Source: Tretioscincus oriximinensis
Lineage: Eukaryota; Chordata; Lepidosauria; Squamata; Gymnophthalmidae
NCBI GenBank assembly: GCA_022410635.1
Contig: JAJVDF010000001.1
Location: 12,294,464 to 12,358,463 of the forward strand
DNA: 64,000 nucleotides
Direction: 5' to 3'
A model generated the notes under the pieces. The model had not been told where the DNA came from, did not search any database, and worked only from the letters and a program-made list of their open reading frames with translations. This document shows, in pieces, positions 33,446-42,174 of this stretch. Made by a program: the position numbers and the translations under genes. How positions within the stretch are numbered: position 1 is the stretch's first letter; the number at the start of each line of letters is the position of its first letter.

Positions 33446-33944
33446 AGGCTCCATATGGATGGGGCCAGCAGAACGCAGCCACTTCAGCACAATTTTCTCC
33501 GCCTGCTTTTGGCTCCGTATGAATGGGGCCAGCAGAACGCAAACATCTCCGCCTCCTCTCGCTTCAGCAGAATTTCCTGGGGATTGGCTCTGCCTGCTGT
33601 CAAATAGTTTGGCTGAGGGGAGGAGGAGAAGGTGGGGAGCTTGACAGGATGTCTGTCAAGGTTCCCCTTCCTTTTGCAGAGCCGATCTCCAGACAGCAGC
33701 GGAGGGCTGGCTGGGCTTAGGAAAAGGCTTCTCATGACACTGCAGCTGGCTGAAAAGAGGGCACAGCCGAAGCAATGCTGTGGAGCCGGATACGTATCAC
33801 GAGAATTCAAGTATACGTGTGCACAGACAAGCCATTGTATATCCCAGAATATAGTTTTGTGGTGTGAACATACATGCCTTCGCTACATATATTCCGGAAT
33901 ATAACTTTATTCCAAGTTTTAGCTCATCATGTGAACGTAGCCTA
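33445..33944. mobile_element. GC-rich element interrupting a LINE (DNA-element-like)
   Basis: The right end reads CATGTGAACGTAGCCTA and stops where the LINE coding sequence of the YADD block begins. The left end reads TAGGCTCCATATGGATGGGG, a loose inverted match. Near the left, a block of about 36 bases (GGCTCC.TATG.ATGGGGCCAGCAGAACGCA) is repeated directly at 33450 and 33511. It is richer in CpG than its neighbours. Boundaries are approximate and no clean target duplication was found. It could instead be unrelated inserted sequence. Confidence 0.4.
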
Positions 33945-33945
33945 A

Positions 33946-34345
33946 AACCATGTCATCAGCATACAACAGCATAGAGACTTTGCGACCTCCTATGGCGGGA
34001 GGGAGGGAATGCTCTGACGAGTTCATCACTGAAACAATATCATTTATATAGATGTTAAACAAAAACGGGCCCAATATGCATCCCTGTTTTACTCCTTGTT
34101 AATTGGGACCGTTACACANCCTTGAGTTCCAATTCTAACTTTGGTGAAGGTGTTTTGATGGATCTCCATCACGATTAGAAGGACCCTTCTATCAATGTTG
34201 GTACATCTAAGTTTTTCCCATAAATGTTCCCTGTCTAAAGAATCAAACACCTATGAGAGATCTATAAAGGCGGCATAAATAGGTCTCTTATAGGTCACAC
34301 TGTACTTTTGAATTAGAACCTGCAATGTAAATCCGTGGTGCAATC
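33946..34345 (-). pseudogene. LINE reverse transcriptase fragment with YADD box, antisense
   Basis: On the minus strand the order is YAAFIDLS, then VFDSLDREHLWEKL, a VRIGTQG block, a GCILAP-like block with LFN-IYINDI (decayed), and SMLLYADDMV (33946-33963 encodes YADDMV). These are the palm blocks of a non-LTR retrotransposon reverse transcriptase. They differ clearly from CR1 and L2 in this window, so a third LINE clade is present. Stops and at least one frameshift break it. Coordinates at the upstream end are approximate. Confidence 0.75.
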
Positions 34346-35645
34346 AAATAAATTACACTCCCCCCCCCCCTCTCTCCTCATTAATTTATCAAGGGGCAAT
34401 GGACCTTTTCCCACTTTGACTCTGGAATAGTACAAGCATTTAGCAGACATTCACACTGATAAATGTTTCACTATTCACAAAACACTCCAAATGTTTACCT
34501 TAAATTAACTTGTTTTTCACTCAATCATTGCGAGCGAGAGGCAACCAGGTATATAGAACACCTTATATACCTTGGCTAAGAAATGGAATGCTTCTGTATG
34601 ATTTAGTATGAAACATTTTCCCCAGCCAGTGGATAGAAATAGTTCCCAGAGAGCATTATCTGAAAGCAAGAGCATAAAATCCTGTAGTAAATTGCTCCAA
34701 AGGTCACTATTTGGAGACTTGGAGCATAATCAGAAACTAGTAAATTCAGATGACATACCCACAGAGATTCCAATGTGATGCCCCTGCTGTCTCTCTGAAT
34801 GATTCCTCAGATTCAAATCTGAGATTCAGATCTCCATTTATGAGCAATAATGGGATAGAAGAACAGTTGCCAACTTCATAAAGACTTATAAAGCCACACA
34901 TGTCAATAGCCAGATGGCAAAATCTTCTTTTGATTCACCTCCTGTCTATGCATGTGAGAAATTTAGATATCTAAGCATATATGATAATCACTCAGTCAGC
35001 TCAGCAAGCAAACCAATAGAGCATTTTAAATCCATTTATAGAAGCATCCTGACGAAGGAAATTATTGCCAACTGACAGATAAACAGAGCTTAAGGAGTAT
35101 GCTTAGGAGTTCATTATTGTTACACAAATTGTATTACTACAGTTTCAAATTCTGGTGGTACCTAGCTGTCACAGCAACTGTGATATAGTGAGCGCATCCC
35201 CCCTTCCAAATAGCTACTGCTGGATGATTTTTAACACTTGCACAATAGTTTCCAGGTCCTTGGACTTCTACATCATAAAATAAATTCAAAAAGAGATGCG
35301 GGTTAAAGCACTTTTTTTCCTACTATCCAAACATGACTTAAACTCTGAAATTATTCCAGGGCTAAGTTGAGGTTGCATCTCATATCTAGATTTACCTGGA
35401 ACAACAATACAACTTACTTTGTTTAGGTTCTTATTTTAGTATCGAAGAAAATGACCCCTTCCACATATGTACAGGAACAAAACCAGTCTGAGAATGCCAC
35501 CAAAATGTACAGAGAGGTGGTAATTACATACATCTGGCTATTTCAGAATTTCCAAAAGACACACCATATCACCACCCATGACTTTGCAACCAAGGCTTTT
35601 TTTCCTAGTTGAGCTGTGGCATGATCTGATATTGCATATGCTCTT
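34346..35645. other. No recognisable gene
   Basis: A C-run lies at 34361-34370. Part of this could be further decayed LINE coding sequence belonging to the fragment at 33946-34345, but I could not match blocks. Confidence 0.3.
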
Positions 35646-35649
35646 ACAG

Positions 35650-35825
35650 GTTTAGATATAATTGTGGACGACAAATGCATCAATGGCTATTAGTCAAGAG
35701 CAGATGATGCTTTCTCCTTCATCTTCTGCTTGAGAAACCAGAATTTATTAGTAGGTCATGGGATAACACCTGAACTAGAGTGGCTGTCTCCTGATGCAAT
35801 TGGACTCTACTTGTGCTCTTACAGG
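35650..35825 (+). mobile_element. CR1 LINE 3' fragment, decayed
   Basis: GGTTTAGATATAATTGTGGAC, CAAATGCATCAATGGCTATTAG, a CTTCATCTTCTGCTTGAGA stretch and CTGATGCAATTGGACTC. It is in the same order as the following, better copy. Confidence 0.45.
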
Positions 35826-36062
35826 ATTGAATAAATTCAAGGAGAACAAATAAACCAATGGCTACTAGAATGGATACCTAAGTCCTAATTCCAGTATGGA
35901 AAGATGAACAGGATTCTTCTAAAAGCAATTTACAGAAAGTAAAGTGTAGGCTTTGTCTTTGCCTTCTGCTTAAGGTGCCCAGCAGGTGAGTCACTGTGTG
36001 AGACTGGATGCTGGACTAGATGGGCTGAGGTCTAATCCAGCAGCATTCCCTTTATATTCTGA
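35826..36062 (+). mobile_element. CR1 LINE 3' fragment
   Basis: GATTGAATAAATTCAAGGAG, CAATGGCTACTAGAATGG, AAAGCAATTTACAGAAAG, CTGTGTGAGACTGGATGC, GGACTAGATGGGCTGAGG and a TTTATATTCTG end. Confidence 0.75.
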
Positions 36063-36064
36063 TG

Positions 36065-37076
36065 TAAAGCAGATTATAGGCTTTTTTTCTGAAAAGAGCA
36101 CCCGACAGTTTATGATTTAATAAAATCCTTATAAGAAGAAAAGGACACTTTCTCATTCTATTCCTGTTAAGCTATAAAGAATTCATCTCACAAGAAACAT
36201 AATGATCTGCATATTTTTAAATATATGTTTAAGGATCTCAAATATTATCCTTGCCAGTTAAAATAAGGCTTTGCCGCCTAATCAGCTTAATATGTCATTT
36301 AGTATTCTTCCTCTGATGTAAAGCTTCCAGTTGTAACTGGATTGTTTGCTTATCGTCTCCAGATGACTCCTGGTTCAAAATCTGGTCAGTCATAACTATC
36401 TCTCTTTCTATCTGAAGTGTCTCATAAGGCCGTATGGATTTGAGGTATAGGATACACAAAATGGATTCAAACAGCAGCTGATAGGTANGAGATGGACCTC
36501 AGATATAGGCAGATGAGAGCATAAGATTGAAAAGGAAGACTGAACACACCATGGAACATGATCTTGACTCATTCCCAGTCAGCTTCCTCCATCTTAATCC
36601 CTTACAGCCTCTTTTGCAAATGATTCCAGTTAGTTACTTAGTTATTAGCCCAGTTTTGTTTGACCCTGAAAGGATTGCCTCAGCCTAGATCAAAAACTCA
36701 CAGTGGGTTGTTAATGTGGCGTGCAGATTTTAACGCAACTGAATTAAGAATGCCCCCACCCCCACCCTGTCCTCCGCTCAAATGTATTCAGGGCTCCTAC
36801 CATGATAAGAAAACAGAGGATCTTTAACTTCTAATTAACGTGTTGCTGTAAGATATGTCCAAACATCCCCATGATGTCTGAAGTGGCAAACACAAACAGA
36901 TGAGCTTCCTGGGCAGAGGAGGGACGGACACAAGACAGATCTAACCCTACGGCAATATCTGCCCGGGGACAAATCTGTGGATTGTTTTAATACCAGCTGT
37001 GTGTCACAGTTCAGCCAGATCATGCAGTCTGCACCATACTGCCATTCTGTTGATGCAACTGGCTGTGTTTCTGTCA
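36065..37076. other. No recognisable gene
   Basis: Nothing coding recognised up to the DNA element at 37085. Confidence 0.4.
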
Positions 37077-37084
37077 TATACAAG

Positions 37085-37697
37085 TAGGGTTGCCATATTT
37101 TGGCAGCCCAAAACCAGGACGGNGGTGGGGTGGTGGTGCGTGCACGCGCATGCNCACACACGTACACGTGCGCACACACGGATGCTTGTAGTGAGACAGG
37201 CAGAACCTCTCTTCTGCCTGTTTCACCAAAAGTGTCCGTGTGTGCGCACGTGCGTGTGCATAGCTGCTCCAATGCTGGAGGCGAGGTTTTGCGCCTGCTG
37301 TCAGGCAAAGCGCACCAACTCTCCTCTAGTGGAGGAAAAACGCCTGGGTTTGTGAGAGGAGAACAGAGCTGTCCTCCTGTCACAAACCCAGGTGTTTTTG
37401 CTCTGCTGNAGGCGAGTTGGCGCGCTTTTCCTGACAGCAGGCGCAAAACCCCGTCTCCAGCATTGGAGCAGCTACAGCACGCTCTGAGTTNCTTCCAGGA
37501 CCCCGGAAAGCGTTGCTTGGGCTGCAGCCGTCAGCTTTGACGGCTCCTTTTCTTTTAAAATCCTGCATTTTTACATTCCCTGATGCAGCATCGGGGAATG
37601 TAAAAATCCGGGATTTTATCTTAAAACCCAGAGGGGACTCTATTTTAGTCCCCCAAACCGGGATAGTCCCGCCTTCCCGGAACATATGGCAACCCTA
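37085..37697 (-). mobile_element. hAT-like non-autonomous element, copy 1 (with internal palindrome)
   Basis: Starts TAGGGTTGCCATATTTTGG and ends CATATGGCAACCCTA, an inverted repeat of about 12-14 bp at both tips. It is flanked by a perfect 8-bp direct repeat TATACAAG (37077-37084 and 37698-37705). Eight-base duplications are the hallmark of hAT transposases. It is 613 bp with no transposase. Relative to copies 2 and 3 it is in the opposite orientation. It carries an alternating CG/CA segment near 37135-37180 and a 212-bp imperfect palindrome (37262-37473) that makes it longer than the others. The long frames across it are shadows of this palindrome. Confidence 0.85.
37262..37473. repeat. 212-bp imperfect palindrome inside hAT-like copy 1
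   Basis: Arms 37262-37355 and 37380-37473 are 94 bases each and match in reverse complement at roughly 85-90 percent by eye, both containing GCGCCTGCTGTCAGG in sense or reverse. The 24-base centre is itself nearly self-complementary (AGGAGAAC-AGAGCT-GTCCTCCT), so there is almost no loop. In copy 2 the corresponding segment (39745-39870) appears only once, so here an inverted duplication has occurred. Confidence 0.85.
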
Positions 37698-38010
37698 TAT
37701 ACAAGTGAACCATGGGCTTTGTACATGTAGAACAACATTTAAGGCACCACTATGAAGCACCCATTTTTCTGCCATCTGTCCATTTTCAGGATCAAGAAAA
37801 TCAGGCTGAATTTCTGAATGCTGCACACTCAGCTGATTGTCAGGTGCCACAAATTTTAGAGGATGGATATAAATTGCTCTGCATGATATCAAAGGGATGG
37901 CATGAAAAGCAGTTCGATCCCCAATCTCTTCCTGGAAGTAGTCAATCACTTCTGTATCTGCCAAGAAAATTATGAGTCTTTACTCATCCGTTTCTGAATT
38001 CATTATGGTG

Positions 38011-38105
38011 CCTGAGGCCCTCTAGTGGTGCAGTAGCTAAGAGCACTAGGCTAGAAATCAGGAGTCTCTTGGTTCAAATCCACCCTTCTGCAACAGAAGT
38101 TCACA
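38011..38105 (+). mobile_element. tRNA-derived SINE head with polymerase III boxes
   Basis: TAGTGGTGCAGTAGCTAAG (about 38023-38041) resembles a tRNA A box, and GGTTCAAATCC (38071-38081) is a near-perfect B box, 30-50 bases further on, as in a tRNA gene. The sequence then leads into L2-like DNA. It is a SINE head and not a tRNA gene: no acceptor stem pairs around it. Confidence 0.65.
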
Positions 38106-38109
38106 GTCT

Positions 38110-38440
38110 TCCCTTCAAAATAGTTGTTCTGAATTGGTGGGACACAGAAGACCAGGGAAACTGCATCAGAAAAGCCAGAGTAGAGCCTGTAAGGCAGGCA
38201 AAGTTCAGGGACATGCAAGAGGGTCTATTCTGTGGTAGCCCAAGCCTTTGGGACAGACGCCTCTGGTGGGTTGTCAGACTCATATGCTGTATGGTTTTCA
38301 GTGCCTGATTGCAGCAAACCTTTTCAGTAGATCTTATCGGGTGGTTTTCAGAGTACTGTCCCATCAGACAAGAAATAAATAGTATTTTTTTGAAGAAATA
38401 TCTGTACGTTATATCTTTTATACCCAGAAAACTCAAAGCC
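38110..38440 (+). mobile_element. L2-type LINE 3' fragment
   Basis: GTAAGGCAGGCAAAGTTCAGG, ACATGCAAGAGGGTCTATTC, TTGGGACAGACGCC and a decayed 3' UTR ending in an AAGAAATAAATAG stretch. It matches the layout of the L2 end at 17765. The preceding SINE head may be fused to it as a composite SINE. Confidence 0.5.
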
Positions 38441-38609
38441 TAGATTATTTTTCGCATCTTTAATGACAGAAGAATCCCCTTGCCTTTGATTCAGTTTATT
38501 ATTATTTGTAATCATCAACTAAGAAGTTCTAACGAACACCGTAACTTTTGAGTGCACATCTTTTTCATTTGAAAAGTGTGTGGCATTTCATCACACTTGT
38601 GTGGTGAAA

Positions 38610-38790
38610 CAAGATTCAGTTCAGAGAACTCTTACACATAGTTTTCTTGAAAACAATATGGAAATAGTTTGCCATTTCCTTTTTGAAGGATGTTTTTGAT
38701 TGTCTGGCCATGTTAAAACCTTAGGCTCCCTTGGTGGTCTTCGATCCAAGAATTAATCAAGTCTGACTTTTGTTTAACACAGGAAACCTA
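38610..38790 (-). mobile_element. 5S rRNA-derived SINE (SINE3-like), antisense
   Basis: Bases 38733-38767 (GGTGGTCTTCGATCCAAG, then AATTAATCAAGTCTGAC) match the reverse complement of the conserved internal-promoter part of vertebrate 5S rRNA, about 77 percent over 35 bases by my alignment. To the left lies the repeat body AGTTTTCTTGAAAAC, GGAAATAGTTTGCCATTTCC. The SINE therefore runs on the minus strand with the 5S-like head first. Only part of the 5S promoter survives. Confidence 0.5.
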
Positions 38791-39124
38791 GGNGCTGACG
38801 TCTCCTCAGGTGCAACCAGGAACAGGTGACATTTCAGTGTTTCCAGTTTCTCTTTAGCTGGCATCTTATCAATGGAACCATTTTCTTCTGTCTAATCAAG
38901 AATAATTGAAATGTCTGTTACCAGAAGTTGCTGGACTAAAAGTTTCTTCAGATTCCAGCAACAGAACTCCACTTTGGTTCTTCTAGATTTTGTTGCTTCT
39001 TCACAAAGCATAGNATCATGAAAGCTGTACCAAAACATACACACACAGCCTTTATACATGTGTACGCCACAAAATGGAGCTTCTGTACTATTAATGCCCT
39101 CATTATTCAGCAGTAACCTCCACC

Positions 39125-39352
39125 CTACGGAATAGACACACCTCAGAGTTGGATCAAACACCATCACTGTATACGTTCAGAAAATCCTTGAAGAAATACC
39201 TCTTTATCCTGGCACTCAGCTGAAGAAGCCCCTTCTGTGCTTTTAGGCACAATTTTTGTTTTTAAATACATCTATTTTATACTTTTTTTTTTTTTTTCTT
39301 TGTTCATCTCAAGACGTTCAGATACAGAGTGAGGCAAAAGTATAAATAAATA
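39125..39352 (+). mobile_element. L2-type LINE 3' end with AAAT tail
   Basis: CCTCAGAGTTGGATCAAACACC, then TACGTTCAGAAAATCCTTG, AGAAATACCTCTTTATCCTGG, CACTCAGCTGAAGAAGCCCC, a T-run (39283-39297) and GTATAAATAAATAATAAG. The same order is seen at 8740-8948. Confidence 0.7.
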
Positions 39353-39514
39353 ATAAGTCATCCCCAAACCAATGTGTATCATAAACCTACATGTGTGAAC
39401 TATGTTTAAGCTGTCCACAATCATTCTTGAATTCTGGAAACATTCCTGTAGAAAATTTTAAAGCTNGTATTATAGCCCTTTTGCATTCCACACTCTTAGT
39501 GTTTCCCCTTTATC

Positions 39515-39997
39515 TAAGGTTGCCATATGTCCCGGGAAGCCGGGACAATCCCGGCTTTGGGGACTAAAATATAGTCCCCTCTGGGTTTTAAGAGAAAATC
39601 CCNGATTTTTACATTCCCCAATGCTGCATCAGGCAATGTAAAAATCCAGGATTTTAAAGGCAAAGGAGCCNTCAGGGCTGACAGCTGCAGTCCGAGCAAT
39701 GCTTTCTAGGGCCCTGGAAGGAACCTTGGAGCGTGCCGTAGCTGATCCTCTGCTGGAGGCGGGGTTTCATGCCTGCTGTCAGGCAAAGTGCAGCAACTTG
39801 CCTCCAGCAGAGGAAAAAAGCCTGGGATTTTGACAGGAGAACAGAGCTTTTGTGCAGCTCTGTTCTCACTGTCTCACCACAAGCGTCCGTGTGCGTGTGT
39901 CTGTGCGTGCATGTGTGTGTATGCATGCGTGTGTGTGTGTGCGTGCACCCCCACCCACCCCGTCCCGGTTTTCAGCTGCCAAAATATGGCAACCCTA
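39515..39997 (+). mobile_element. hAT-like non-autonomous element, copy 2
   Basis: Starts TAAGGTTGCCATATGTCCCG and ends GCCAAAATATGGCAACCCTA. A perfect 8-bp target duplication CCTTTATC flanks it (39507-39514 and 39998-40005). It is 483 bp with the simplest structure of the three: an end with CCGGGA-type palindromic sequence, a hairpin around GATTTTTACATTCCCC, a unique middle, then a GT-rich tract (39884-39948) near the other end. No transposase is present. Confidence 0.9.
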
Positions 39998-40180
39998 CCT
40001 TTATCACAAATGCCGTATTTTCACCCAAATACCAAAAAGCTANAACAGTCTGTTCCTAGGCAGGAATATAAGCAGGAATGGGTCTGCTGGGAGAATACGA
40101 AAAACACAAAATATCTCCCTTCATTCATGAATGGGAATGATTCCCATCAACCATCCTCTGAAAGTAAGTGTAATGACATG

Positions 40181-40474
40181 AATGGCTCAGTCGCTAAGGA
40201 GATGGTCTCTCATCTGGGAGATGCGGTTTCGAAGCCCTGTGTCAGACGTGGGGAGGGGTGAGCACTTCTCCTAGCCTGTAGCTCCAGCCAACCCAGCTAT
40301 TTGAAAGCAAGAATTGCAAGAAATTGCCACTGGCTCAAGTAGATAAATGGGAACCACCACAGCCTGGTGGGGAAGATAGAATGTAAGCCTTCGGGCAAAA
40401 TACGCTTGTAAGCTTCTTTGAATCCCTTTGAAAGGTGAGAAAAGCAGGGTATAAAAACCCAGTTCTTCTTCATC
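40181..40474 (+). mobile_element. tRNA-derived SINE (Sauria-SINE-like), most complete copy
   Basis: A tRNA-like head (GGCTCAGTCGCTAAGGAG as A box, GGTTTCGAAGCCC at 40225-40237 as B box) is followed by the family body (GGGGAGGGGTGAGCAC, CTCCAGCCAACCC, GAATGTAAGCCTTCGGGC, ATACGCTTGTAAGC) and the tail GAGAAAAGCAGGGTATAAAAAC plus CAGTTCTTCTTC. The tail resembles the 3' end of the LINE that would supply the reverse transcriptase. The copy fixes the 5' end of the family in this window. Two open frames overlapping it are shadows. Confidence 0.85.
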
Positions 40475-40479
40475 CTAAA

Positions 40480-41395
40480 ACTGGAAGGCTCTTGATTCTG
40501 TTCCCCACTTCTGTTTTGAGTTACTTTAATTTTCCATTTTGCCATTAGAACTTGAGCCAACAGAAAAACATTACTCCCTCCCCCAATTTCTTCAANGCTG
40601 ATCCTGCCTGATCATTTCCTTCTTTTGGAAAGGGTAAACTGCCTTTCTATTACCTGCTTCTGTGCTGGCTGCACGCTTTTGCACTCTTATTAGCTAGTCT
40701 GGCTGTAGATCTCATTTCATTCAACCAAAAAGAATAATCAGGGAATCAAGGCCTCCTTTTCATGAAAAGTATAACAAGCACCCGGAAATAATTGGAATTG
40801 TTCTGCTTTTTATGTCATTCTTCTGAAGCTTTTCAAGTGGAAAGACATCTTGTGTGTCTCTGAGTCACTATAAGCAGGAGGAGGATATTCCAGGCTCCAG
40901 GAAAAGATGCAGCATGAATGACAACTTGGTTTTATTTTTTGTGGAAGGNAAAAAAAACTGAACATGTAATGTCCATTACTACTTTTTAACTCCATTTCTG
41001 TATTAGATGGACAACTGTGCTNACACAGAGATTAATGTTTCTTGCACAGCTAGTTTCTTTATGATTCAATGAACAAATATCTGTGAAGATATAGTGNATG
41101 ACCATGGACCAGTCAGTGCCACTCAGCATTACATTCTTTACTGGTTTGCTAAGAAGATAAATTTGAAGTTGTTATTGCCATCTTGAGATCTGGGATGTTA
41201 ATAGACACAGGCATAGACAAAATATTTAGAGGATTTGCATCTTGCTTTTTGGTACATAAGAAAATACTGATAAATTGGGGCAGAGCCTGCCTGGTTCAGC
41301 ATTGTGTCTCCCTCAATGGTCTCTAATGGCTCCTGGGAATTCTCAACCAGAAGGAGACAAACCGTCCATGCACTCTTGTCTCCATGCAAATGGTG
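40480..41395. other. No recognisable gene
   Basis: Nothing coding recognised. Confidence 0.4.
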
Positions 41396-41399
41396 TTTA

Positions 41400-41480
41400 G
41401 AAACATTTTNCCTCCCCCCCAACTTGGAGGCAGTATCCAGATATCTACTCTGATAGCTGCTGTTACAACTGTTTTTCATG
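41400..41480 (-). mobile_element. CR1 LINE fragment, antisense
   Basis: CCCAACTTGGAGGCAGTATCC and AGATATCTACTCTGATAGCTGC match the reverse complement of the CR1 stretch GATACTGCCTCCAAG and AGCTACTAGGATGG. A short remnant. Confidence 0.5.
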
Positions 41481-41569
41481 AATTTGTAAACAATAACAAA
41501 AGAGGAATCCTGTGGGATCAAATCAAAGTGCANCTAGTCAAGCATCCTGTCTTGTCCTCCATGAACTTA

Positions 41570-41735
41570 AGAAGAGTCCTGCTGGATTAGAGTGCATCTA
41601 GTGTGGCATTTAGTTTTAAACAATGACCCACAACTTGCCTCTGGACATCTCAAGTAAAATTTTCATATGATCTAAACTCCTTACAAGTTCCTCTAACTCA
41701 GGATTCCCACATAAATTCCTTGATAGCACTTTAGA
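41570..41735 (-). mobile_element. CR1 LINE 3' fragment, antisense, with shared 3' extension
   Basis: AAGAAGAGTCCTGCTGGATTAG, ATCTAGTGTGGC, GACCCACAACTTGCCTCTGG and ACATCTCAAG. The stretch 41687-41726 (GTTCCTCTAACTCAGG, then ATTCCCACATAAATTCCTTG) recurs with one mismatch at 46714-46753 beside another antisense CR1 copy. Confidence 0.65.
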
Positions 41736-42010
41736 ACAGCCCTGCTGAATCGGGATGGTGCCATCTAATCCAGCATTCTGACTCACATAGTGGTCCACCA
41801 ATTGCACGTGGGCAGTCTGGAACAGATGAAGGCAAAATCTTCAACTGTTATTTTTGCCTCGCAAATGCCATTTCAGGAATACTGCTTGTTGCTCAATCTT
41901 GGAGGCAGTATCGAGATATCCATTCTAGTAGCTGTTGGCTTCCATGAACCCTTGTCTTCCATGAACTTGTTTAATCCTGTCTTAAAGCTGTCCAGACTTT
42001 GTGATCTTTA
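41736..42010 (-). mobile_element. CR1 LINE 3' fragment, antisense
   Basis: GAACAGCCCTGCTGAATC, CCATCTAATCCAGCATTC, TGACTCACATAGTGGTCC, CAATCTTGGAGGCAGTATCG, AATCCTGTCTTAAAGCTGTCC. It covers the CR1 3' UTR plus part of the ORF2 end. Confidence 0.85.
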
Positions 42011-42084
42011 ATGGTTATAGAAGAGCAGATTTTTCATTAGATGAAGCTTCTAATGCTTTCTGCACCTGATTGGGATAGATCACT

Positions 42085-42150
42085 TTTTCATACTCTAACC
42101 TGAAGANAGTATCTAGACATTCTAGTAGCCATTGATATACTTCATCTATA
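42085..42150 (-). mobile_element. Short CR1 LINE remnant, antisense
   Basis: TAACCTGAAGANAGTATCTAG and ACATTCTAGTAGCCATTGATATAC correspond to the CR1 3' region, strongly decayed. Confidence 0.4.
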
Positions 42151-42174
42151 TGTATATTTCATCACCTTTTTTTG

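Noticed and set aside
33430..33720. CpG-richer patch as a gene promoter
   Set aside because: It lies within an element that interrupts a LINE, with internal direct repeats and no adjoining exon. A promoter role is not supported.
36835..37446. 203-codon minus-strand frame
   Set aside because: It crosses the boundary and the palindromic interior of the hAT-like element, so the frame is a product of the GC-rich repeat and contains ambiguous N codons.
38011..38105. Possible tRNA gene because of a strong B box
   Set aside because: A and B box-like motifs are present, but no paired acceptor or anticodon arms are visible. The context is a SINE head followed by L2-like sequence.
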